Part shown: one piece after another, positions 26,201-34,485 of the stretch
Numbering within the stretch: the first letter of the stretch is position 1
How the letters are laid out: each line of letters opens with the position of its first letter
NCBI RefSeq assembly: GCF_030814695.1
Contig: NZ_JAUSVL010000001.1
Coordinates: 1,054,001-1,118,000, forward strand
DNA length: 64,000 nucleotides
From: Oligosphaera ethanolica
GTDB lineage: Bacteria > Verrucomicrobiota > Lentisphaeria > Oligosphaerales > Oligosphaeraceae
Direction of reading: 5' to 3'
Made by a program: the position numbers and the translations under genes
The notes under the pieces: generated by a model
The model's input: the letters and a program-made list of their open reading frames with translations, nothing else
What the model was told of the DNA's origin: nothing
Databases searched by the model: none

Positions 26201-26324
26201 GCCGCATAGACTCGCTAGTGACAAAATGCTCCAAGGCGACGTCACCCACCGCACGGTAAAAAATTTTCGGCAGGTAATTCCGCCAATGGTCTATACGCCG
26301 CCGCCATTCTGGGTTCAACACCAT
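23259..26324 (-). CDS. Alpha-mannosidase, GH38 family
   Basis: Releases alpha-linked mannose from glycans with retention of configuration. The 1021-residue protein has the full GH38 layout: an N-terminal beta domain, the catalytic alpha/beta barrel with zinc ligands in FGHSHIDVAWLWP (His251, His253 or Asp255) and probable nucleophile Asp365 in WLPDVFGYSG, the three-helix middle domain (FHDIIPGSSIHEVY near residue 570), and C-terminal beta domains. There is no signal peptide, so it should work in the cytoplasm on imported or recycled oligosaccharides. The start ATG is the first of the frame; no strong ribosome site is evident before it. It is followed closely by a glycosyltransferase, and a short direct repeat lies in its upstream region. 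Confidence 0.93.
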   Translation of the reverse strand: MVLNPEWRRRIDHWRNYLPKIFYRAVGDVALEHFVTSESMRPAEAQTRSFQAIAPGTTWGEEWQLGWFRGKVVVPPALAGQRIVLKLETGGAESIIWVDGVARGARDHSGRELLLTAEARGSEEFSILAETFAGNQRNCGGGPHPEWFAPVAGTPPTVQLGRTTFGCWHEEAFQLWLDMETLIQLRDGILDPHSLRIAEIDDALQQLTLVVDFELAADARDASIRAGRALLRPLLACRNGSTAPVMHCFGHSHIDVAWLWPLAETERKCCRTFSNQLALMDEYPEYKFLQSQAYLYRRTRELYPDLYERVRAAVARGQWLVDGAMWVEADTNISGGEALIRQFLHGKRFFREEFGVENELMWLPDVFGYSGALPQIMAGCGIKWFSTQKIFWTYNGGDPFPYNSFWWEGIDGTRVLSYLHNDYNSETKPQAVLARWRERVQKDGSHKGRLMPFGYGDGGGGPTRLHLEYLRREGDLEGLPKCRIAEPAEYFRDMASDALPTWVGELYFQAHRGTYTSQAKTKKGNRDNELALRELECWGAIAERLQGRAYPLTEADELWKNVLLNQFHDIIPGSSIHEVYVEAEALYARTLARVRELTAATQTSLVHDDDAAQTLFNSLSWERDAMVEIPYAAACDEAGSALPVQTQDGRHFALVRALPSCGWTTIRRGAQASTAVNSLRATPTTLENDLMVFTFNALGELTSARSKADGEEVLAAPANVLHLYKDVPSSYDAWDIDSMYKKTPCDCVREATVTVIAQGPVFAALRVTQKLHESELTQDIVLRAHSRVLEFRTRVEWRESHKMLKVAFPVAVRAEDALHEVQFGHVRRPTHATRPYDATRFEVCNHKWTALVEEGRGAAVLNDCKYGVNVDGNSINLTLLRSPLAPDQTADKGQQDFTYAFCCWQGPFLTNNPIHDAYELNVPVAVCAGNGGHQEIVRISAANVVLESLKPAEDGSGDVIVRLYESVRTATDCELRVALPFRSVLATSMLESDGVAVPTHGAVMTLQFRPFEIKTLRLVMA

Positions 26325-26432
26325 AACCGACTGTCTCCATTCTTAGCTGACATCGCGCGCTGCGCCCCGTCAAATATGCCCCGGTTGATTCGTGCACGTT
26401 CTACAACGAACGTATACTATACCGTTGCCAGC

Positions 26433-26555
26433 ACCCATTAGCCATACAGCGGCAAGCACACGTTCCGGCGAATGTTAGCCATACATCGGCAAACACTCGT
26501 TCCGGCGAATGTCGGCCTATCAACCTGTATTTCCATTTGCCATACAGCGGAGAAC
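26433..26555. repeat. Short direct repeat upstream of the GH38 gene
   Basis: A 37-bp unit with GCCATACAGCGGCAAGCACA and CGTTCCGGCGAATGT occurs twice (from 26433 and from 26470), with a third partial match, GCCATACAGCGGAGAACACA, that runs into the ribosome site of the next plus-strand gene. The motif CCGGCGAATG also recurs near 57430-57465. Confidence 0.65.
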
Positions 26556-26560
26556 ACACC

Positions 26561-26821
26561 ATGGCCATTGAACACCTCATCGTCCTCGCTATCGCCATCA
26601 TCATCGTCACTATCGGCATCCGCAAGGCGCGTCGCGTTCTGAAAGGATCCGCCGATGGCTGCGACAGCGGCTGCTGCCAGTCCTGCGGCAAAAACTGCCC
26701 AGTCAAAAACCTGCCGAGCTTTGCACCTCAAAAAACCGCACCAAAGCCCTCCACCCCTGAGCCGGCCGCAGACACTGCCGCGCCAAAACCCGCCAACACC
26801 CCTGAGTCGGGCCCCAGATGA
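26561..26821 (+). CDS. Small Cys-rich single-pass membrane protein (FeoB-associated type)
   Basis: An 86-residue protein with one N-terminal membrane helix (EHLIVLAIAIIIVTIGI, residues 3-19), a basic stretch (RKARRVLKG) and a cysteine cluster (CDSGCCQSCGKNCP, about 38-51), then a proline/alanine-rich tail. This helix-plus-cysteine layout is that of the FeoB-associated Cys-rich membrane proteins, which often accompany the iron(II) transporter; no feoB or feoA lies in this window, so a link with iron is only by family resemblance. The ATG at 26561 has GGAGA 8 bases upstream. An upstream start (26537) would add eight residues lacking family character. It is divergent from the GH38 gene. Confidence 0.65.
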   Translation: MAIEHLIVLAIAIIIVTIGIRKARRVLKGSADGCDSGCCQSCGKNCPVKNLPSFAPQKTAPKPSTPEPAADTAAPKPANTPESGPR

Positions 26822-27104
26822 TGCCGCTGCCCACAATAACCGGCAACACCCCTGAGCCGCCCCCAGATGCCGCCACCCGCAACAGCTGTGTCAGCCCCAG
26901 CTCGCCGCCGTAGGAAAGTAAGATATTATGACGAATTGCGTGGACATTATGCGGTTGACGTCGTGTGGCGCCTCAATTGAAGTAGGCCCAACGGCTCATT
27001 TTGAATGAAGCAACCGGCTGGTCGCGCGACAAGGGAGCACTATAAAAAGAGTGAAGTTACTGTCCTCTACTTGCGTGTTTCTCTGCTCCCTCACGTCGCC
27101 GTCG

Positions 27105-27821
27105 TCACTCATTCCACGTTTCGGCTCCCAGCGGCAGATGATTGAGTTCGGCGCGGGCCTCGCGCCAGGCCGGGCAGTGCTTGGAGAGGATAGCGACGAA
27201 GCGCTCGCTGTGGGTTGGTTCGAGCAGGTGCACCATCTCGTGCACCGCGACGTACTCGATCAGATCCTTGGGCTTTTTCACCAGCTCGGTATTCAGCCGG
27301 ATGTTACCCGCTCGGGGGTTGCAGCTGCCCCACTTGGTCTTCATGCGCTGGAGAAAATAAGCATTGACCTTCACACCGATCTTCGGCGCCCAGCGCGTGA
27401 TCAGCGACGGAATGAACTTGTGCAACAGCGCCTTGTGCCAGTCGTGCATGATCCGGGCACGTTTGGCCCGATCCGTGCCAGGGCGGACGCTCAGGGTAAT
27501 GCGCTTGTGATCCACCGCCACGGCGGGGCTGGCGTCCCGTTCCACCACGGTCAGCAGATGCCGGCGGCCCCAGAGATAGTGGCTTTCGCGTTCAACAAAT
27601 TGGCGCGGCGTTTCCCGCGCCTGGCCGCGCAGTCGCGCCTGCTGCTCGCGAATCCAGCCGAGCTTGCTGATGGCGTAGGCGCGGGCGACCTCCGGACGCG
27701 TCCCGGCCGGCGCCGACATAGTCACCCGCCCATCCGGCGGATGCACGGACAAATGCACGTTCTTGATCGCTTTCCGCGTCAGCGCGATTACGATGTCGCC
27801 CAGTTCAATCCGCTCAGTCAT
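27105..27821 (-). CDS. YgjP-like (DUF45/M48-type) metallopeptidase
   Basis: A 238-residue member of the YgjP/DUF45 family of predicted zinc metallopeptidases, very often encoded next to type I restriction-modification genes. The metal site is visible as [18 protein letters not shown] (HExxH, then a further His), preceded by [16 protein letters not shown], the family signature. The ATG overlaps the hsdR stop in the sequence ATGA, showing translational coupling with hsdR and membership of the restriction operon. Its role in these systems is not established; it is the last gene of the minus-strand run. No classical terminator is seen after it. Confidence 0.88.
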   Translation of the reverse strand: MTERIELGDIVIALTRKAIKNVHLSVHPPDGRVTMSAPAGTRPEVARAYAISKLGWIREQQARLRGQARETPRQFVERESHYLWGRRHLLTVVERDASPAVAVDHKRITLSVRPGTDRAKRARIMHDWHKALLHKFIPSLITRWAPKIGVKVNAYFLQRMKTKWGSCNPRAGNIRLNTELVKKPKDLIEYVAVHEMVHLLEPTHSERFVAILSKHCPAWREARAELNHLPLGAETWNE

Positions 27822-30800
27822 AGGGTGTACCCCGACTGATTTCTGACGATTTCGAACACGGCGTAGGTCGCCTTCGAATCGCGGTCGAGGTTTTCATAGA
27901 GGGCGTTGATGACCTGTTTTTCCCGGGTGTCGTCGCCCTTCCAGCCCGCCGGGGCCTTTTCCCGCATCGTACGGTCGATCGCCAGCGCGAGTTTGACCCG
28001 GCCATCGGCGTCGGCCGGACACTGAAAGCGGTCTGCCGGAATACGGTCGAGATTGTTGTAGAGGTGTATGGCCTCCAGATTGCCATTGAGAGCACTGGGG
28101 TGGCTGCCGGTCATCGCCTTGCCGGACACCTGATGGACCAGCGCCTCGGCCTTCTGCAGGAATTCCTCGTAGGACTCGGTGATGGTCCGCTTCAGCGCAA
28201 TGAGGTCATCCAGCAAGCGCGACATCTCCTCGTAAAACTTCGGGTCGGTGAGCTGATCGCGGATGATCGTCTTGCGCACGTTGTTGATAATGCCCTCGGC
28301 AATGGCGTTTTTGGACAGCTTGCCCTTTGCGTTGAGCATCTTGGCGATGGCGTCGTGAATGCCGGTGGCGATGATCAACTGCACCAGCGAGTAATGCTCC
28401 AGCGTTCCCAGCGGATCGGCGGGATCGGCCTGGATGTAGGTGTTGATCAGGTGCCGCATGTCCGCCTCGTAGGGCTTGATGTCCAGCTCTTCACCGGAAT
28501 GTTTCTTGATGGCCGCGCGGATATCGCAGAACCACTCGACTTCCTGGTTGATCGCCGTGATCTCGGCGCTGGTGTAGCCCGCCTCCGGCAGATCCTGCGA
28601 TATCGCCGCGTAGGCCCGCACGAAAGTCGCCACGGCCTTGTAGAACGATATTCGCAGCACTTCCGTTTCGTCGAGCGCCAGGGGATTACTGGCGTCGCCG
28701 CAGAAACTATGCAGGTACTGCTCCACCAGCCGGGGCGGTGGCACCGGCTCGCACAGGTACTTCAGTGCCTCGCGGGCCGCATCGAGTTTCTTGCGGCCTT
28801 CTTCGAGCCAGTTCTTGAGCTTGACGTTGTTCTCGTCGCCGCCGTCCTCCAGGTCCAGCTCGTCAGAGCTGTACACGGCCAGGGCCTCCTGCACATCCCG
28901 GAACAGCTCCTTGTAGTCCACGATGTGGCCGTAGTCCTTGTCGTCGCCATCAAGGCGATTGGTGCGGCAGATGGCCTGGAAGAGACTGTGGTCATGCAGC
29001 TCGTTGTCCAGATAGACGTAGGTGCAGGACGGCGCGTCGAAACCCGTGAGCAGCTTGCCGACCACGATCAGCAGCTTGCAGTTGGCGGGCTCATCAATGA
29101 AGCGCCGCTTCATCTCCTCCTCGTACTTCATCGTCGTCTGGCCGTCCTTGAGCACGTAGTTCTTGTAGGTGTCGTACTTGTAGCGCTCGTCGCTGTGGGC
29201 GGGCTCCTTCGAGATCGCGGCCGCCTGCGGCTCAAACGACGTGATAATGCCGCAGCACTGCCCAAAAGGCGTGTTCTGGAACAGCCGGAAGTAATGGCAG
29301 GCGTCATAGATGGACGCCGCGACCAGGATGGCCGTGCCGCGATCGTTGTTCAAGCGGGGCTTGAGGCTGAAATCCTCAATGATGTCGGCGATAATGCGCT
29401 GCTTGCGCTCAGCGGCGCTCATCAGCTCCTCCATCGTCGCCCAGCGCTTGCGCAGCACCGCCTTCTGGAAGTTATTGAGGTTCTTGGTCTTCTGCTCGAA
29501 CCACTCGTCAATCTTCTTCTGCGACGTCAGGCGCTGCGGCACGTCGCGCGCTGCGTACTTGAGGTCCAGCACCACCTTGTCCGCCACGGCCTGGTGGAAT
29601 TTGTAGGTGTGGATGTAGGTGCCGAAGACCTCCCGCGTCGTTTTTTTGTCCCGCTTCAGCAGCGGCGTGCCGGTGAAGCCGACGAAGATCGCGTGCGGCA
29701 GCCAGCGCTTCATCTGTCGGTTCATGTCGCCGCCCTGCGTGCGGTGGCACTCGTCCACAAACACATAGAAATGACCATGCACGGGCGGCGGCGCGCCTTT
29801 CAGGTCCGCCGTGTCGAATTTGTGGATCAGCGCGCAGAGGAGCCGCGGCATGGTCGCGCCGAGTTTCTCGACGAACTGCTGCCGCGAAGTGATCCGCGGC
29901 GCCGGCGCGTCTTCGCCAATGACGCCCGCGTTGCGCATGACGCCCTCAATCTGCTTGTCCAGCTCATCGCGATCGGTGATGACCAGCACGCGGCCATGGG
30001 GATCGTGCTCCAGCAGCCACTTGGCCAGCAGCACCATCAGGATGCTCTTGCCACTGCCCTGGGTGTGCCAGATCACGCCGCCTTCGCGACGCCGGGCGAT
30101 GCGCTCCTGCGCGGCTTTGATGCCGAAATACTGATGCGGCCGCGGCACTTTTTTCTTGCCGGCGTCGAAGATGACGAAATTGCGGATCAGGTCCAGCAGC
30201 CGATCTTTGCGGCACAGCTGCGCCAGGGGTTTGTCCAGCAGCGTGCCCGGCGCCAGCGCCGTGTCGCCGTCTTCGTCCTTCCACTGCACGAAGAAGCTCT
30301 CCGGCGTGCCGACGGTGCCGTAGCGCAGGCCCTGCGCGTCGCTGCCCGCAAACAGCAGCTGCGCGGTCGCGAAGAAGTTCTTGTTGAAGATGTCCTCCTG
30401 GTTGGTGATAAGCTGCCGGACGCCGTCGGCCACGTCCACCGAACTGCGTTTGAGCTCCATCACCGCCACGGCGATGCCATTGAGGTACAGCACGATGTCC
30501 GGCCGGCGCTCGTGACCGCCCTTGAGCGTCACCTCCTCCGCCAGCGCGAAGTCGTTCTTCTCCGGATGCTCCCAGTCGATCAGCTGCACGTCATCATGCG
30601 GATGCCCGACCGCTACCTGCACCTTCACCGGATAACGCAGCAAATTATACGTGCGCATATTGGCCTGGTACAGGGTCACGCCCGTCGTGTCAACCGCCGC
30701 CAGCAATTTCTGCAACGCCGCCGCAATCTGCGCCGCCGAATAACCCCGCGACAACAAATTCGCCCGCAGTATCTCGACCTCAACCGGACGGTTTCCCGCG

Positions 30801-30916
30801 CGCTGCTGCCAGTCACCCAGATAACGGTAGCCCAGGCACCCCGGACACGACGCATCCGTGAACAACGCAATCACGCGATTCTGCGTCACGCGCTCAGGAC
30901 GAGGTTGTATAGGCAT
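27818..30916 (-). CDS. hsdR: Type I restriction enzyme, motor/endonuclease subunit
   Basis: The translocating and cutting subunit of a type I restriction-modification complex. The 1032 residues contain the PD-(D/E)xK nuclease motif (Asp140 in RRPDIVLYL, Glu154 and Lys156 in VMELKRS), the Walker A motif GSGKS at 287-291, the DEAD-box-like VDECHR (Asp388) and further helicase motifs ([18 protein letters not shown]). Both ATPase and nuclease residues are intact, so the subunit should be active. The ATG is preceded by AAAGGAG 6 bases upstream, an excellent ribosome site. It follows the DUF4062 ATPase gene by 22 bases and overlaps the metallopeptidase gene by 4. It pairs with hsdM and hsdS further upstream. 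Confidence 0.95.
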   Translation of the reverse strand: MPIQPRPERVTQNRVIALFTDASCPGCLGYRYLGDWQQRAGNRPVEVEILRANLLSRGYSAAQIAAALQKLLAAVDTTGVTLYQANMRTYNLLRYPVKVQVAVGHPHDDVQLIDWEHPEKNDFALAEEVTLKGGHERRPDIVLYLNGIAVAVMELKRSSVDVADGVRQLITNQEDIFNKNFFATAQLLFAGSDAQGLRYGTVGTPESFFVQWKDEDGDTALAPGTLLDKPLAQLCRKDRLLDLIRNFVIFDAGKKKVPRPHQYFGIKAAQERIARRREGGVIWHTQGSGKSILMVLLAKWLLEHDPHGRVLVITDRDELDKQIEGVMRNAGVIGEDAPAPRITSRQQFVEKLGATMPRLLCALIHKFDTADLKGAPPPVHGHFYVFVDECHRTQGGDMNRQMKRWLPHAIFVGFTGTPLLKRDKKTTREVFGTYIHTYKFHQAVADKVVLDLKYAARDVPQRLTSQKKIDEWFEQKTKNLNNFQKAVLRKRWATMEELMSAAERKQRIIADIIEDFSLKPRLNNDRGTAILVAASIYDACHYFRLFQNTPFGQCCGIITSFEPQAAAISKEPAHSDERYKYDTYKNYVLKDGQTTMKYEEEMKRRFIDEPANCKLLIVVGKLLTGFDAPSCTYVYLDNELHDHSLFQAICRTNRLDGDDKDYGHIVDYKELFRDVQEALAVYSSDELDLEDGGDENNVKLKNWLEEGRKKLDAAREALKYLCEPVPPPRLVEQYLHSFCGDASNPLALDETEVLRISFYKAVATFVRAYAAISQDLPEAGYTSAEITAINQEVEWFCDIRAAIKKHSGEELDIKPYEADMRHLINTYIQADPADPLGTLEHYSLVQLIIATGIHDAIAKMLNAKGKLSKNAIAEGIINNVRKTIIRDQLTDPKFYEEMSRLLDDLIALKRTITESYEEFLQKAEALVHQVSGKAMTGSHPSALNGNLEAIHLYNNLDRIPADRFQCPADADGRVKLALAIDRTMREKAPAGWKGDDTREKQVINALYENLDRDSKATYAVFEIVRNQSGYTL

Positions 30917-30938
30917 GTGAACTCCTTTGGCTGCTACT

Positions 30939-32441
30939 TCAGCGGCTGATGTCGCCGCCCTGGCCTGATGCCAATGCGGCTTCGCCTTTGGTCGTCAGGC
31001 GATATTTTTGCAGCCGGCTGTTCGGCTTGTCTGGAAGGGTGTATTCGATGGTTTGCTCGGCTAACAACAGCCGAATAACCTTGTTCAACTGACCAGATAC
31101 TTCCTTGTGGCCCAAACCAACCGATATTTCGCTCTTCGAACACGCACCGGCACGCAATAGACCCAGAACACGAATCTCCAACGACTCTGGCCGCGACTCT
31201 GGCCGCGACTCTGGCCGCGACTCTGGCCGCCTAGCTGCCTGGCGCCAGAGTGTCAATACGAAGCCATCGCGTATCTCGAAATCCGGTTCGTGTAGACCTG
31301 CTTTCAGGCAACGCCGAATCATGTCACCTATGCCAGTTCCCATGCGTTCAATGTAGCGGGTCAGATAAAGCGGCTCGGCCAGCAACGGATTTGCCGGCAC
31401 GGAGCCGTGTGGCTGCCGGAGCTTTTCCAATGTCAGCGAGGGTGGCAATGCCCCCGGATTCCAAACTTCCAGCCGGTCGGAGAAAAGCATCACTTGTACG
31501 CTGCCATTACTCGTGTAGTCCCGATGCGCCACAGCATTTACGATGGCCTCCGCCACCACCTCGCGGGGAATTTCATAGCTAACCGGGGCTTGCGGTCCAT
31601 CAGCCCTAGTGCCAACGCTAAGGTTGATCTTCGACATCACGAAATCAACCGCTTGATCCACCAATGCAAACACCGTGCCCTTGTAGACCTGATACGACGG
31701 AATCGGCTTTGTTACTTCTGTGCCATGAAAATGGGCACACTTCACCTCGGATGCGATGAGGAAACGTTGCGGCTGTCGCGCGAACAACAGCACGGCGGCG
31801 TTTGTTGGGCGTCCGTCATTCAACAGGTTCATGTGCGTCAACAGTTCTTTCGGCGATGCGCCTTCACTTAACGGGAACCCCCGAGACCGCCGCGCCTCAC
31901 GAATGAAGCGTTTCATGCCTTCGACATCTAAATCTGACAGCGTGGCAACTGGACATGCCGCGGCATCAAACGGGCCGGTGCGGATGAGCTCACGATCTTC
32001 CAGAATCTGCACCAGTGCAGCATATACAGCCGACACCAGCTCCGCCGAGGTTAGAAACCGTCGCCGGATTAGATCGCTGCCGGCCCGCCGAATCAACGCC
32101 TGCATTTTGGGGTGCTTTGTCTTGTCATCACTGCCTTTAACAAAAATCAGCCTCGACTTGTGTTGACTGGTCGCCAGATCAAACTCGCGCTGTGTAGGGG
32201 AAATCCCCTCTGCATCTTCGAAGCCGTAGTCATTGCCGAAGAGACCGATGTATACCCCACAGCCTCTCACCTCATCACGATACACTTCGTCGGTACGACG
32301 GTCGGCGGCAGGAACGTCCTCAAACAAAAACGGCTCAAAAAAACGCCGCAAGAGTGCGTCGCCATGCAGAAAATCACGCAAGGCCGCCCGCTCTTCCGCG
32401 AACTCCTTTTGCACGCTGCTGATGAAGACCTTGATGCTCAT
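30939..32441 (-). CDS. DUF4062 plus RecG-like ATPase (AlbA_2/HATPase_c_4 type) accessory protein
   Basis: The 500-residue protein begins with a DUF4062 domain ([18 protein letters not shown], residues 1 to about 110: [18 protein letters not shown]), a fold seen in defence and signalling proteins. The middle has the pattern of putative RecG-like transcription regulators ([19 protein letters not shown] near 210, [13 protein letters not shown] near 300, [14 protein letters not shown] near 365). A winged-helix end follows a four-fold RPES repeat. It lies inside the type I restriction operon, between hsdS and hsdR, and 22 bases before hsdR, so a helper or regulatory role in defence is likely. The ribosome site is weak (GAGAGGA about 15 bases before the ATG). 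The exact function is not known. Confidence 0.72.
   Translation of the reverse strand: MSIKVFISSVQKEFAEERAALRDFLHGDALLRRFFEPFLFEDVPAADRRTDEVYRDEVRGCGVYIGLFGNDYGFEDAEGISPTQREFDLATSQHKSRLIFVKGSDDKTKHPKMQALIRRAGSDLIRRRFLTSAELVSAVYAALVQILEDRELIRTGPFDAAACPVATLSDLDVEGMKRFIREARRSRGFPLSEGASPKELLTHMNLLNDGRPTNAAVLLFARQPQRFLIASEVKCAHFHGTEVTKPIPSYQVYKGTVFALVDQAVDFVMSKINLSVGTRADGPQAPVSYEIPREVVAEAIVNAVAHRDYTSNGSVQVMLFSDRLEVWNPGALPPSLTLEKLRQPHGSVPANPLLAEPLYLTRYIERMGTGIGDMIRRCLKAGLHEPDFEIRDGFVLTLWRQAARRPESRPESRPESRPESLEIRVLGLLRAGACSKSEISVGLGHKEVSGQLNKVIRLLLAEQTIEYTLPDKPNSRLQKYRLTTKGEAALASGQGGDISR
31183..31230 (-). repeat. Four in-frame 12-bp repeats (RPES)
   Basis: GACTCTGGCCGC occurs four times without interruption and encodes four RPES units in the linker between the ATPase-like core and the winged-helix end of the DUF4062 protein. 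The 12-bp unit keeps the frame, so copy-number change would alter linker length without breaking the protein. Confidence 0.9.
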
Positions 32442-32480
32442 GTTGCTTTTTACATCCTCTCGACTTGCCCCTTGCCACTC

Positions 32481-32702
32481 TTACACCAGCCTGGTCCTCC
32501 CGGTCAGCAGCTCCTGCATCATGCCCTGTTTAATGTCGGCGGTCTTCGCCCGCCGACGCTCAAGAACCTCAATCTCGGCATGGGTGGTTGCATGGGACGT
32601 AGGGGACGTAGGTTCGTGCATTTCCTGTCCCCTGTGTCCTCTGCGTCCTCTTTGTCCCATGCCTATACGTCTCATAGGTCCCATTCGTCCCCTTTGTCCC
32701 AT
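32481..32702 (-). pseudogene. Duplicated hsdS 3' fragment, distal copy
   Basis: The last 32 residues (EIEVLERRRAKTADIKQG, then MMQELLTGRTRLV) match the C-terminal conserved coiled coil of the HsdS protein encoded just upstream, ending in TAA. The first half of the frame is minisatellite translation. It has no target recognition domain and is not expected to work as a specificity subunit. Confidence 0.75.
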
Positions 32703-32958
32703 TCCACCGCCTTAAAACTCACACCAGCCTCGTCCTCCCGGTCAGCAGCTCCTGCATCATCGCCTGTTTAATGTCGGCGGTCTTCGCCCGCCGACGCTCA
32801 AGAACCTCAATCTCGGCATGGGTGGTTGCATGGGACGTAGGGGACGTATGTTCGTGCATTTCCTGTCCCCTGTGTCCTCTGCGTCCTCTTTGTCCCATGC
32901 CTATACGTCTCATAGGTCCCATTCGTCCCCTTTGTCCCATTCCACTGCCTTAAAACTC
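32483..32958 (-). repeat. 238-bp tandem duplication of an hsdS-tail cassette with inverted 9-bp minisatellite
   Basis: Two copies (32483-32720 and 32721-32958) with only a few differences. Each holds, on the minus strand, a 9-bp-period minisatellite (GTCC-type units such as TGTCCCCTG and CGTCCTCTT, facing GGGACGTAG units) followed by a copy of the last 25-30 codons of hsdS and its stop. The period continues exactly into the true hsdS end at 32957, so hsdS now has three consecutive 3' ends. Confidence 0.88.
32719..32940 (-). pseudogene. Duplicated hsdS 3' fragment, proximal copy
   Basis: Same structure as the distal copy: minisatellite, then a 25- to 32-codon HsdS tail ending GRTRLV and TGA. 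Compared with the working gene it reads EIEVLERRRAKTADIKQA where HsdS has EIDSLERRRAKTADMKQA, so it may come from another hsdS allele. Confidence 0.75.
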
Positions 32959-34132
32959 ATACCAGCCTGGTCCTCCCGGTCAGCAGCTCCTGCATCATGG
33001 CCTGTTTCATGTCGGCGGTCTTCGCCCGCCGACGCTCAAGAGAATCGATCTCCGCATCCATGTCCGACAACACCGACGCTATCGCGGCTTGCTCAGCGAG
33101 CGTCGGTGGTAGTTCAACCAGAAAGTTCTGGAACGTTGGTAAACGTAGTGAATCGACTGTTGCTTTGACGGTATTCTGAAGCGCCCAAGCACCGAAGAAC
33201 TGCGTCATATAGGCATGGAGAAAGCGGGCTGATACATCTTCGCGGAACTGGGTGATAGCATACACACGTTGATGAACGTCAAAGCGACCGTTTATATAGT
33301 GAAAAATACTCCCAATATTACCTTCGCCCGGTATTAATATCGCTTCGCATTCGTAGGAAAACGAGTTGATGTGTTCGACATCAGCCGACCTCACAAAGAA
33401 CGGATACTCACCGTTGTCCACCTTATCTTCATTATTTTTCTTGCCAGTTTTGATGCGAGCGATATTTCCAAGTAAAGCTTCACACCACTCCCCCTTGAAT
33501 CCCGGCATGCGGGTTTGGCCGGTGAGGAGTTGTTGCATGGCGGCCTGTTTGAGGTCGCGTTTTTTGGCGATCAGTCGGTCCAGCCCCGCCAGCAGTGCAT
33601 CCACATCGCTCAACGCCGCCGCTATCGCCCGCTGCTCGGCCTTTGCTGATGGAAAGGTAACAGCAAATGACTTAACGATTGCACCACTAAAGTTTGGTTG
33701 GCCTCCTTGTGTATAGGTATGTATAAAGCGGCTCTTGTATAAAGTCAGGAACTGGAACAGGTATTCGGTATCAACACGCTTTGTAAATATAGCGAGAACA
33801 GCTTGGTTGATCGCTGCTTCGATATTGGTCACCGCACAAACTCCAGCTGTGGCTCCATAGAGCGCGAGGAGCAAGGTCCCCTTATCGACGAACTTTACAG
33901 CTGAATTTGTAGCACCCAATTCTGTAATTCGTCCCTGAACGTCCGTAATCCTGCCTTGGTTAAGGTCGCTTGATGTGATCCACGAAATATCCCCGCCATA
34001 ATAAGCTGGATTTGACGTATTAGGCGTACCTCCAGAAAAACATTGGGCAAAATCCCCAATATGACAAACCTCCCACTCTTCTGGAATGACTCCGACTTCG
34101 GTCATCTTATATCCATTTGGCATATCAGTCAT
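32957..34132 (-). CDS. hsdS: Type I restriction-modification specificity subunit
   Basis: Determines the DNA sequence recognised by the methylase and the endonuclease complex. The 391-residue protein has two target recognition domains, each starting in the typical way (IPEEWEVCHIGDFAQCFSGG near residue 16; GEWCEALLGNIARIKTG near 215) and each followed by a conserved coiled coil (LDRLIAKKRDLKQAAMQQLL and LERRRAKTADMKQAMMQELL). The ATG at 34132 has GGAGG 8 bases upstream and overlaps the stop of the RhuM-like gene in ATGA; the longer open frame upstream has no support. It appears intact. Downstream, two copies of its 3' end follow in tandem. The two coiled coils are similar enough in protein to allow domain shuffling. 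Confidence 0.93.
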   Translation of the reverse strand: MTDMPNGYKMTEVGVIPEEWEVCHIGDFAQCFSGGTPNTSNPAYYGGDISWITSSDLNQGRITDVQGRITELGATNSAVKFVDKGTLLLALYGATAGVCAVTNIEAAINQAVLAIFTKRVDTEYLFQFLTLYKSRFIHTYTQGGQPNFSGAIVKSFAVTFPSAKAEQRAIAAALSDVDALLAGLDRLIAKKRDLKQAAMQQLLTGQTRMPGFKGEWCEALLGNIARIKTGKKNNEDKVDNGEYPFFVRSADVEHINSFSYECEAILIPGEGNIGSIFHYINGRFDVHQRVYAITQFREDVSARFLHAYMTQFFGAWALQNTVKATVDSLRLPTFQNFLVELPPTLAEQAAIASVLSDMDAEIDSLERRRAKTADMKQAMMQELLTGRTRLV

Positions 34133-34485
34133 GGCCGGCCTCCGTGAGGAATGTGCAAAATTTGCACATACTGGTATTCGCACATTTCCCTTTCATTGCT
34201 GGCGTTCCGGATATGCCTGGTGGTGTATGAGCGGACGCCGTCCTGCCCCATATGTTCCAAAATGGAACGTACTGATTCTTGATCCAACTCACCGGTCTTG
34301 AAGATATTTGCCAGGTGCTTGGTGACGGCTGGCCGTTTGACGTCGAAAACCTGCGCCATCTGCTTCTGGGTCAGCCAGACGGTATCCCGTTCCAGCCGCG
34401 TCGGCACCGTGACTTCGCCGTCCGGCGAGGTGAAGAGCACGAGCGGGTAGTCGGTCGCTTGTTCGGAAAGCTTGCTCTTGTTCAT
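34129..34485 (-). CDS. Truncated RhuM-like (virulence RhuM/BRO-N-type) protein
   Basis: The 118-residue protein matches the N-terminal DNA-binding part of the RhuM family: DTVWLTQKQMAQVFDVKRPA (residues 44-63), TKHLANIFKTGELDQESV and GVRSYTTRHI. RhuM proteins are normally about 330 residues, so about two thirds are missing; after ERE the sequence departs from the family and ends at PHGGRP. The ATG at 34485 overlaps the hsdM stop and the TGA overlaps the hsdS start, so despite truncation it keeps coupled translation from hsdM to hsdS. RhuM genes often accompany type I systems between hsdM and hsdS. It may have become a small regulator, or be a remnant kept for coupling. Confidence 0.72.
   Translation of the reverse strand: MNKSKLSEQATDYPLVLFTSPDGEVTVPTRLERDTVWLTQKQMAQVFDVKRPAVTKHLANIFKTGELDQESVRSILEHMGQDGVRSYTTRHIRNASNEREMCEYQYVQILHIPHGGRP

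Noticed and set aside
26561-26821. Part of an iron(II) transport operon
   Set aside because: The small protein resembles FeoB-associated proteins, but neither feoA nor feoB is present on either side.
26928-27008. 26-codon frame after AGGAAAG in the gap before the metallopeptidase gene
   Set aside because: Weakly placed ribosome site, no conserved feature; could be chance.
28064-30949. 961-codon plus-strand open frame
   Set aside because: Antisense to hsdR along nearly its whole length. hsdR has clear nuclease and helicase motifs, so the antisense frame is a shadow of high-GC codon use.
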